This document shows positions 47,699-58,028 of a stretch of 64,000 nt of DNA, piece after piece. Each line of letters starts with the position of its first letter. Position 1 is the stretch's first letter. Below the pieces are notes generated by a model. The model worked only from the letters and a program-made list of their open reading frames with translations, did no database searches and was not told the origin of the DNA. The translations under genes were made by a program, and so were the position numbers. Location of the stretch: assembly GCA_030144725.1 (NCBI GenBank), contig JASKMD010000026.1:15319814-15383813 (forward strand), given 5' to 3'. This DNA comes from Haematococcus lacustris (Eukaryota; Chlorophyta; Chlorophyceae; Chlamydomonadales; Haematococcaceae).

Positions 47699-50600
47699 AT
47701 GGGGCGCAGGCTGAAGCGGGTGGGTACTGCGACAGCAATATGCGATACAACCAGCTAGACATAGCAACTATTGCCCTACTCTTGTCGGCCTACCCACGTG
47801 CTTGCAGGGAAAGGTCGGAAATGTGGCCCAATACCTTACGCGCACCAAAGCTATCAGGAAACTTCAGCTCCGGCTGTCGGAGTTCAGGTAAAGAACCTTG
47901 AAGAGGACGCCCGCCACCTGACCTCAGGGGTTTTGGGGGCCGCCTAGCTTCAGCAGTCTCTGGCCCAAGCTCCACAATGCTACAACAGCCAACAAGCTGC
48001 AGCCTGCATTCCCAGGCGGCTATGCATTCTCAAGGGCATCCACCCCAGGGAGCCCAAGAAGAAGGTCAAGGGAGCCAACAAAACATACTACCATATGAAG
48101 GACATCAATTGGCTTCTGCATGAGCCGCTTCTGCAGATCTTCAGGTCGGACAAGCCCCTCATGGGCGCTGCAAGATATGCCGCTGTTGAGTACATGCACG
48201 CATCACCCCACCATTCGCTGTTGTAACCAATCTTAGTGTCCGTGTCAAGCTGACATCAGCACACAACTGCAAAGCAGTTGTCATTGTCAGCAGGTGTCAG
48301 AGCATGACAAGCATGCTTGCATGACTACAGGAACATGAAGAGTCACGAGGCGCAAGGTGCGCAAGGCAAAGGCCAAGTTCAACCCCGAGCTTGCACAGCG
48401 CTTGCGGCAGCTGGCTCCCACCTACAAGCTGGACCACCTGGTGAAGGAGAGGTAAGCTGCGGGGGGTTCTGCAGGCCAAGGCCGCAGGAAGACAGCCAGG
48501 ACCACAGCAAGCCAGGTCGCCGCCAGGCTGGTGGTGCCTAGAGATGGCATGGGTTGCCTGCTCAGTTTACCAACCTCATTCTCTACCCTTGATATAAACC
48601 TTGACCAGGGTGGCAGCTCTGGCTCATCAAACCCGGTCTCACACAGCGTCTCGCCCTGGATCTGTTAGCCGTGACAAGACTCAACAAGGCCTAGCAGCAG
48701 CAGGGGCAGCAGCAGGGGCAGCAGCAGGGGCAGCAGCAGGGCAGCAGGGGCAGCAGCGGGCAGCAGCCTTCAACGCTGACTACAGCCACTTACAGCCACC
48801 CCTTTACCTGCTACACAGACGCCTTGCTAGTGCCGTGTCTCTAGCTGTCATGCACCCCCTAGCCGCCATGTGGTGTCCACACCTAGCGGTCAGGCCTGGC
48901 CGTGAGGGTGCTCACACAGGGGGCTGAGACAGTGGCAGGTGACGGTGCAGGGTGATTCAGTAGGGGAGAGCACACTGGTTTGCCGCTGCTGGTGTGTGAG
49001 GCGGTGGCTGTGCGTGCCGGCAGGGCAGGGGCTGCGAATGCCAGTGTCTGCTGCTGCACACGGGATGGAGGCTGGGAGGGCAGGGCCTGCTGTAGCAAGG
49101 GGTGGGTGCTGCCAGGCTGTGTGGCCTCAGGGCTGATGTGGGAGGGGGCTGCTGGGGTCAGGGTCAGGGCCAGGGTCAGGGTCAGGGTCAGGGTCAGGGT
49201 CAGGGTCAGGGTCAGGGTCAGGGTCAGGGTCAGGGTCAGGGTCAGGGTCAGGGTCAGGGTCAGGGTCAGGGTCAGGTGGCTGCTGGGTGTGCAGGTACCC
49301 CTCCTTTGTGGATGCTCTGCGTGACCTGGACGACCCGCTGACCATGGTGCACCTGTTCGCCACCCTCCCGGCAGAGAAGCGCTACGGCATCCCTGTCAAG
49401 GTGAAGTTTACTTGACATACCCCACCCACCCACACCCAGCACCCGCCACCCCCCCTCATCCATGCACGGGTCACTGCCAAACATGCCACTGCCGGCGTTG
49501 CTCATGTTGTGCGTCTCAGCATGTGGCGTCAGCGCTGACTGCCTTCCCACCGCTCTAGCTGCTGAAAGGCGGCGGCTGTCTCCACGCTGGCAGCAGCAGC
49601 AGCAGCAGAGCTGGTCGCTGCCCCAGCAGCAGCAGCAGCAGCGTAGAGCTGTGACACTGCATCCAGCCACTGTTGTGGCCGCAGGCAGTGGACACCGCCA
49701 AGCGCCTGGCCTTGGAGTGGTCTGCCTGGCTGGTGCGCTGCCATGCGCTGCGCAAGGTCTTTGTCAGCGTCAAGGGCATCTACTTCCAAGCGGAGGTGCT
49801 GGGGCAGGCCGTGACCTGGCTGGTGCCGCACCAGCTGGCCCAGGTGCTGCCCACTGACGTGGACTACAAGGTGAGGCCGGGGCCAGGCCTGCAGTGCCTG
49901 CTGCCCCCTGCTGCCCCCTGCTGGCCCCCACCCCCTGCCCCCGCCGCTCAGCAGGGCCTGGGCCTGGGCAGCGGGCCTTCAGGGCACGCAGGGTCCCGCT
50001 TTGCCCCCGCCGCCCCCCTGCCCTCTGCCCCCTCCCACGTGCCCAGATCAGAGCTTGCCCCCCCTGCCAAGCACCACTGCTGGCTCCACAACGGCTGTTG
50101 CAACAGCGGAGGTGGAGGAACGGGGGGCAGGCCCCTGAGGGCACGGCAGCGGCTGGGCGCAGCGATGTTGGGTTCCGAGGCCGGCCGCAACGGCTGCTGG
50201 GTCTAGCCCTGGGGAGTGGCAGAGGGTAGGCAGGCCCACCTCACAAACAAGGTTGCTGTCCAACATTTGGAGGTGGGAGCAGGCCGCGCCACAGGCGGAA
50301 GCTCCTCCCTTAATGCACCCCGGTTTGTACCGGAGTAGTCTTCTTCTTGTTCTTCTTCTTCGTCAAACAAGGTTGCACTGGCACTAGCCTTGGCCACGCT
50401 GCAAAGGGCCAAGGTGCTGCTGCCGCGAGGGCCTGAAAGGGGCTGTAGGGCCTTACACCCTTCTGTTTCTTAAACTGATAGTTGCAAGGCACAGGGTTTC
50501 AAGGTGGCACTGGGCGCGGCAGGGTGAGGGGGGCAGCGCTGTGCTGCGCAGGTGATGGTGACGTTCCTGGAGTTCTATGAGTGCATGCTGCAGTTTGTGA

Positions 50601-53600
50601 ACTTCAAGCTGTACCACAGCCTGCAGGTGGGAGTGGGGGAGGGAGGGGCGGGTGGATGTGCGGGAAAGAGGGGAAAGGTGTGGAGATTGCTGGCCCTGGG
50701 TAACCCTGGGGTTAGAGCCCTGGGGAGCAAGAGAGGGGCCAGGCCGGCTGGGATAGGCTGCAGCCATGCCCTGCCTCCTTAGCCTCCTCACCCCCCACCC
50801 CCCACTGCTGGCTCTGGGAGGAAGGGGAGGGCCCTGGAAGAGTGGTGCAGAGGAGTAGGTTGAGACGGGAAGGAGAGGCGCCAGGCTGGGAAGTACCCGC
50901 CATGGTTATTACCTCCCCACCCCCACCCCCACCCCCACCCCTACCCCCACCCCCACCCCCACCCCCACCCCCCACCCCCCACCGCTGGCCCCACTGCTGC
51001 TGCAGCTGAACTACCCCCCCGTGCTGGATGCCAAGCTGGAGGCCGCCGCTGCTGGGCTGGCCGCAGTGATGCGTGAGCTGGCCGGGGTGGCGGCTGAGGC
51101 TGGGGCGCAGACAGAGGCCCACAGTGCTGCCCTGCAGGCGCTGGCAGCCAGCACAGCCGCAGGTTCAGGGGCGGCTGGAGGCCGGCAGGCGCACCCGCTG
51201 TCGTCCAAGATCAAGCAGATCGCGGCAGCGGAGGCAGACACGGGGGGCAAGGCTGGGCAACAGGGCCCCAGCCCGACAGCAGCTGCAGAGGGGGGGGAGG
51301 GCGAAGAGGAGGAGAAGGAGGAGGAGGAGGAGGAGGTAGACAGTGAGGCAGGCAGTGAGGAGGAAGGGGAGGGGGGGGAGGGGGACGACAGCGAGGGGGA
51401 GGAGGAGGAAGGGGAGGAGGAGGGGGACGGGCTGGGGGTCGGGGAGGGGGGTGAGGAGGAGGGGGAGGCGACAGCACACTTGGCAGCTCGGAGGGCCAGC
51501 GGGGCTCATGCTAGCACCAGCACTGCCCTGGGCCTTCCCAAGGTCGGCTCAGGGGCAGATGGGGCGGCAGGTGGGGAGGGGGACGAAGCTGGGCTGCAGG
51601 CAGCAGGGGGGGCGCTGGGGCGTGGTGTGGCGGCAGATGACGATGCAGCGCTGTGTGCAAGCTTGTTTCGTGGAGTTGTTGTTTTCCTAGCCCGTGAAGT
51701 GCCTCGTGAAGCACTAGCCCTAGTCATCAGGTGAGGGGGGGAGTCTGCAGGGGGGAGGGGGGGAAGGGGGGAGGGAGAGGGAGAAGGAGAGGGAGAGGGA
51801 GAGGGAGAGGGAGAGGGAGAGGGAGAGGGAGAGGGAGAGGGAGAGGGAGAGGGAGAGGGAGAGGGAGAGGGAGAGGGAGAGGGAGAGGGAGAGGGAGAGG
51901 GAGAGGGAGAGGGAGAGGGGAGAGGGAGAGGGAGAGGGAGAGGGAGAGGGAGAGGGAGAGGGAGAGGGAGAGGGAGAGGGAGAGGGAGAGGGAGAGGGAG
52001 AGGGAGAGGGAGAGGGAGAGGGAGAGGGAGAGGGAGAGGGAGAGGGAGAGGGAGAGGGAGAGGGAGAGGGAGAGGGAGAGGGAGAGGGAGAGGGAGAGGG
52101 AGAGGGAGAGGGAGAGGGAGAGGGAGAGGGAGAGGGAGAGGGAGAGGGAGAGGGAGAGGGAGAGGGAGAGGGAGAGGGAGAGGGAGAGGGGGGGGCGAGG
52201 GGAGTGGGGATTGTCAAGTCGACTGGTTTGTGTGTGGGCAGGCTGTCCTTGTCTGCCTTTTGCCCCGCCTGCATGCTAGGATGTGGGTGGTCAAGTCGCA
52301 GGTGCAAGCGTCTGTCCATATGAATAATCAGGCATCATCGGTGTGGAAGCATGCGCTATGCGAAGCAGAAGGATATAGCACCAGGATACAGGTCATCAGG
52401 CCAGGGTCAGCAGGCCAGGTTTGACCACCAAGGATGAGGTGCACAAGGTCAAGAGGAGGAGCAAACGCACCCCGGCTGCCATGCTGTGGCCTGGGTGTGT
52501 GCAGGGCGTTTGGCGGTGTGGCCGCATGGGATGGCGAGGGCTCCCCCCATGCTGAGAGCAGCGAGGCCATCACCCACCAGGTGGTGGACCGGCCCACACA
52601 GGGCCACCGCTACCTGGCCAGGCAGTACGTGCAGCCCCAGGTGCGGGGCAGGGGGCACGTGGGCCAGGCTGGGGTGGGACACGGATGGGGATGGAGATGG
52701 GGATGGGGCTGAGCATGGGGTGTGACCGGGTCGCAGGCTTTGTGAAGGGGGGGGGGGGTGCAGGGCCAGTGGAGTGGAGCGGGGTTAGGAAGTAGGGTTC
52801 AAGTCGAATAGCGGTTGAGTCAGTTGGGCATGATGAGGGGGCAGAATGATTGTGAGTGGCTATACATTTACAGGCCTCATAAGGGCGGCACATCTGTATG
52901 ACATCTGTACATCTGATGCATATCAGCACGTCTGTAGTGGTATCGGCACCACGTCAAGTCCTGACCTAATGTTGGGGCCTGTTCCTGCATTGTGCCGGGT
53001 GGCAGGGCGGGGTGCGTGGTGCATGTGCTGTGCTGCGGGGTCAACATGTATGCCAACATGGGGTAACTTGTCAGTGCATGTGCTGTGCTGCGGGGTCTCA
53101 TGTCATGCCGCCTGCCTGCTGCTGCCCCTGCAGTGGGTGTTTGACAGCGCCAACTTCCGGGTGTTGATGCCGGTGGCCCTGTACGGGCCAGGCAAAGTGC
53201 CACCGCCGCACTTGTCACCCTTTGTGAATGACGAGGAGGAGGGATACACCCCAGACTGGGCCAAGGAAGTCAAGCGGCTGCAGGTGGGGGCGGGCGGGTG
53301 GGTGGGCGGGCGGGGGGAATGAGGGCAAGATGGGGTGTCATGCTGCTTCCCAGATGTGTACTCCCTCTTCAGGTATCCAGCATGGTTGCTGTTGGGAGGG
53401 CAGGCACAGCAGCCAGGAAGTGCTCCCCACACAGCTGTGAGCTTCTGGTGCAGCTGTGAGCTTCTGATGTTACCGTGAGCTTGATGGCAATGCAGCTCTA
53501 CAGCAATGGCTGCTCGTGGGTGCTTTAGGTGTTTAAGAGCTGTTTTCTTGTGCGTGTAGGGTGATCTCTGCTTGATTTGTCTAGTCACTCTTGTGTGCGA

Positions 53601-54357
53601 GCACACCCTCACCCACCTGCCCCACTCAACCTACCCCACCCTGCCTGCATTGGCACCTCGAACCCATTGACACCGTACGACCAATTAGCTGCGACCAAGC
53701 TGATGAAATGATCTGCTTTTGGATGGTGCTGCTGTCGTGCAGGAGGCGGCCCGACTTGCTCGTATGCGCGCTTCAGGCTTGCTGCCTTCCTCCGGCTTCG
53801 TTGCAGAGGAGGACGCGGCTGGGTCACTGGGACCCGCTGAAACCGACCAAATCCCGACTGGCACGGCTGGCGCCGCGGAGGCTGCAGCGGAGGCTGCCGA
53901 AAAGGCGCACGCTGCCGATTTGGCGCGCGAACTGAAGGCCGCGTTGGCTCAGGGGAGCGAGAACGGCGAGGATGCGGAAGACGGCATGGAGGCTGAGGCA
54001 CAGGGCAGTGATTGTGATGCCGAGGACGCGCCAGGGGCTCAGACTGGGCAAGCAGACAACGGTGCTGCCCCAGTAGCGTCCAAGCCGGTCAAGTCAAGCA
54101 AGCGCACCGCGGCGCAGCTGGCGGCCGAGCAGAACGCAGACGAGGCAGCGATGAAGGACATCATGATGACGCGCAAGAATCGAAAGCTGTACGAGCGCAT
54201 CAACAGATCGGTGGAGGGCAAGCGCGCACGGACAGAGGCACTACAAGATCGGAAGAAGAGTCTTGCGAAGAAGGGCGTGGTTGGTGAAGCTGGGCAGCTC
54301 CTCCCCACCATCTCGGACAAGCCTCGGACAGGCGCCAAGCGACCAGCTCGGCGATGA
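47699..54357 (+). CDS. PES1: Pescadillo homologue (ribosome biogenesis)
   Basis: Nucleolar PeBoW-complex subunit required for 27S/32S pre-rRNA processing and 60S maturation. Exons: 47699-47719, 47808-47887, 48016-48144, 48331-48451, 49295-49400, 49685-49870, 50552-50626, 51006-51730, 52505-52640, 53134-53283 and 53743-54357 (about 780 residues). The N-terminus is [19 protein letters not shown], followed by [51 protein letters not shown] and VTWLVPH. A BRCT domain spans exons 8-10 ([47 protein letters not shown]). The basic C-terminus ends AKRPARR. Animal, plant and yeast proteins have about 590-605 residues; the excess is mostly an acidic Glu/Gly-rich insert in exon 8 and an Ala-rich stretch in exon 11. 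Exon 4 has one extra G at 48349-48350 relative to the family frame. Confidence 0.95.
49157..49276. repeat. GGGTCA hexanucleotide array (PES1 intron 4)
   Basis: About 120 bp of GGGTCA units immediately before the acceptor of exon 5 (starts 49295). It is the same unit as the PRL1 intron 6 array in rotated register. Confidence 0.95.
50919..50982. repeat. CCCCCA repeat (PES1 intron 7)
   Basis: Short C-rich tandem repeat that forms the pyrimidine tract upstream of the exon 8 acceptor. Confidence 0.9.
51772..52190. repeat. GGGAGA hexanucleotide array (PES1 intron 8)
   Basis: About 420 bp of GGGAGA with one register shift near 51918. It is the same unit as the array in dynein intron 46. Frames reading Arg-Glu or Ser-Pro repeats are artefacts. 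Confidence 0.97.
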
Positions 54358-54698
54358 GCGCCGCCGAGTACTGCACGATAGTCATGCATTCTGATTCTAC
54401 ACAACTCGCAGTATAACCCGCGATATGACCAGACAATGGGAAGACGTAGTGCGGCAGATCCTTAACGTTCACACAGTTTGAGCGTTGGGTATCAAGATCT
54501 GACTATTGGCTCTCAATTACAACTCTGTCCAGACTGTTCAATGCGGTATGTGGCGTACCTTCTTGTTGCCATGAGATTCGTCGGTTAAGTCGGTTGTCTC
54601 AACATTAGAGCACCCCTGCGTACGCAGTCCGCCGCCTCGCGTATAGGGATATTGCACGCACTTAGACCGACGCTGCATTGCCGGTGCTCCCGCTCGCG
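54358..54698. other. PES1-ABCG intergenic region
   Basis: 341 bp between two genes on the plus strand, containing the PES1 3' UTR and the ABCG promoter and 5' UTR. No TGTAA motif is present. Nothing else is recognised. Confidence 0.55.
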
Positions 54699-57600
54699 AT
54701 GCTGCCCTTCGTGCTAGGCACGGCCTGCGTAGTCATGCCTCAGGTTGGCGTGCCGCTGCTGGGCACCACGGCAGCGGTAAAGGGTTTCAAGGGTTTGCAC
54801 CGCTCCCTGAAGCAACGCAGACAGGTGCGTGGACGCGAGCGTAAGCCGCCAACAAAGGCAGCAGCAGGTCCATTCACTGTGTGGAGGCCACACTGCCAGC
54901 CATGAAGCCAAGGTGTAAGGGTGGGGGGTTAGGGTGAGGGGGTGGGGTTAGGGGGTAAGGGTTAGGAGCAGGGTGTAAGGCACTGCCACCCATGCCCTAC
55001 CCTATGGCTGCAGGGCTCCCCATGCGCTGGGTCCAAGCCAGGTGGTGGTGCGGCAGGCCCCCTCACCCTGCCCGGCAGCGCCCCTACCACCACCAGCAGC
55101 TCAGCGCCTGCCCCAGCCGCCAGCGTGCTGCTCAGCAGTGGCCTGGTGCCCCCGGTCACCCTGGAGTGGTGTGACGTCAGCTGCTCGCTGCTGGACAAGA
55201 AGCGCGGCACACGCAAGCAGCTGCTGTCGGGCATCGGGGGGGTGGCTAGGCCCGGGAGGTGGGTATGGGGGGGGCCTGGGCGCATGGCTGGCTCCATGCA
55301 GGTAGGGGGCGGCAGGGGGGGCAGGGGGGGCAGGGGGCGGCTGCAGGGTGAGGATAGCAGTGTAGGTCGCTCCAGCGGCAGAGGGGTGGAGGGCAGCATT
55401 GCTGTATAAGCAGTGAGAGGTCCCTGGTTCAAACCCTTCCTGGGTTAGTACATTTGACGGTGTACTACCCACTGGGTTTGTATGTGATGTGATGCTGTAA
55501 GGCCCATGCTCTCATGCAGCAGGCACTGGTGTTGGGTGGGGATGGCTGTGTGCGTGTGTTACAGGTTGCTGGCGCTGATGGGCCCCTCTGGCAGCGGCAA
55601 GACCACGCTCCTGAACACGCTGGCAGGGCAGGTGGGTGCCTGGGTGCAGGCTGACCAGCCGCTGCTCGGCTCGCCCTGCTGCCTCCAACCCCGTCTCCCC
55701 CCCTCCTCTCCCTGCTGCCCTGTTCACACCCCACCCCCCTGCTCTGGCCCACCAACCCACCCACCCCCTGACATGCCACCCCAACCAACCAACCAGCCCT
55801 GCCCAGCCACCTAACCCTAACCCTAACCCTAACCTAACCCCACCCCAACCAACCTTTCCACTGCTTGGTGCCGCTAGCAGCTGGCGACTGGCAGTGCACT
55901 AGCCGTGAGGATGCCTAGGCCAGTGGCGCAGGTTGTGGCTGAGCGAGGACGGTCAGCAGGGCAGTGGTGCGAGCGCAGCAGCTGCTGCCTGCGGCCTGCT
56001 GCTGCACAATGCACTACCCTGCTCATGCTCCGGTGACCATGACCCCGTGTCCTGCAGCCCTGCAGCGCCCTACAGGTCTTGCCCGCAGAGTTGGATTGCA
56101 TTGAGGCCAATTCGGTCCCTCCCCCTAACCCCCCCGCTGCTGCCTGGTGCTGGCGGGTGTTGTGCGGGCGGGTGTTGTACTGGCGGGTGTTGTGTTGCGC
56201 TGGCGGGTGTTGCGCTGGTCACGCCCTGTGTGATGCTGCTGCCAGGTGCCGGTGAATGGCGCGCTGAGCCTGAGCGGGGCCGTGGCCGTGAATGGCGTGC
56301 CCACCGCCGCCTCCACCCACTGCCAGGCCTACGTGCAGCAGGAGGATGTGTTCTACTCGCAGCTCACGGTGCTGGAGGTGGGGTCAGCTGGCAGCCGCTG
56401 CGGGGACCTTTCCAAGCACACTGCAGGGGTGTGGTGGGGAGGGCTGGGGGAAGAGGCAGGCAGGGGGAGGTCAGGTTGAGGGGTGAGGCTGGGTGAGCCA
56501 TGCAGGGGGGGGCCAGGGGGCAGGTGGGCAGGGGGGGGTCAGGCTGGAGAAGCCAGGCAAGGGGGGGCAGGTAGGATGCGGTGGAGGCGGTGCGGGGACC
56601 TCAGCAGTTACTACTCGCAGCTCACGGTGCTGAAGGTAAGGTCAGCTGGCTGCCGCTGTGGGGACCTCAGCGGTCACTGCTGGGGTGTGGGAGGGAGGGC
56701 AAGGGGGGCAGGTAGGGGGAGGTCAGGCAGCGGGGTTGGGTAGGGGGAGGTCGGGAAAGGGAGGTGCGGCTTGGGGGGTCAGGCTGGGTGAGCCAGGCAG
56801 GGGGGGGCAGGTTAGGGTAGGCAGGCAGGGGGGGTGGCAGGCTGCTCAGGGCTAGGGTTGCCACGGGGGCAGTAGAGCAGCGAGTGGTGATTGAGGGGGA
56901 TGACGGGTCTGTAGGGGGGGTCTGTGGTGGCTTGTGTGCAGCAGTGCTGTGTGCTCACTGCCCTGCCAAGCCTGATGTGCCAGCCGCTGTGCTGGGTGCT
57001 GTGCCACAGACCATGAAGATGGCGGCTGCGCTCCGGCTCCCCCCCGACATGGCGGCAGCTGACAAGGAGGAGTATGTGGAGCGTCTGCTCACTCTTCTGG
57101 GCCTGGCCAAGGTGTGACTGCCGGTGGCCGGGGGGAGGGGGTGGTGACACAGCTCCTCCAAGCCAACCCCTCTCCCCTGCTGCTTCAGTGTTCTGGTGGT
57201 ACTCTCACACCCTCACACCCTCACACCCTCACACCCTCTAAGCACCTCCCCGATCCCCTGCTTAACTGTCATCACCAGCACCCTAACACACACCCCACGC
57301 CCTCCTGCCCCTCCACCTGCCTGCTTGCCGCCATTGTCCTGCCCTGGTCTGCCGTCCTCCCCATTCTCCCCTTCCTCCCCTCCTCCTCCTGGCCCCAGGT
57401 GAGGCACACGAGGGTGGGGGACAAGAAGGTACGGGGGCTGAGCGGGGGCGAGCGCAAGCGCCTCAGCCTGGGCTGCGAGCTCATTGGCCCCCCCTCCCTC
57501 ATCTTCCTGGATGAACCAACCTCGGGGCTGGACGCTGCAGCGGCTCAGAAGGCAGGTGTGGGGCCAGGGGCGGTGGGCATGGGGTGGAGGCGGAGGGGTG

Positions 57601-57982
57601 GGGAGTGGATGAGCAGGAGGGATGAGCAGGAGGGATGAGAAGCGTGCCAGAAAATAAAGGAAGGTGAAGGTGGGAGGGGGTGGGGGCAGCGTATCAATGC
57701 ACCTAGCCCGCTGCCGCTGGGGCCGCTGGTCTTAGCTCACTGCCAACTTTGCGTTGGTGGGGGAGAGGGGAGGGCGGACAAACTAACAAGAAACAGAGGC
57801 GGCCCCAGAGCTGGCCTCCTTGACCACCTTGACCAGCACCTGGTGACGGCTGGCTGCCGGATGGTGACGGCGCCTGTCCAGCCACGCTCATACTGGCTGG
57901 CAGGGTCTCACTCCTAGCCTGCGTGTGTGACCCCCGCCTGCCACCACCTGGTCACAGCGCCTGGCTACCATCACTTGCAGCC

Positions 57983-58028
<46 letters not shown>

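Noticed and set aside
53310..53742. Additional PES1 exon between exons 10 and 11
   Set aside because: Exon 10 (ends 53283) and exon 11 (starts 53743) join in phase with a continuous family sequence ([15 protein letters not shown]).
55380..55440. tRNA gene
   Set aside because: Only the T-arm/B-box part is recognisable; acceptor, D-arm and anticodon arms cannot be folded from the neighbouring sequence.
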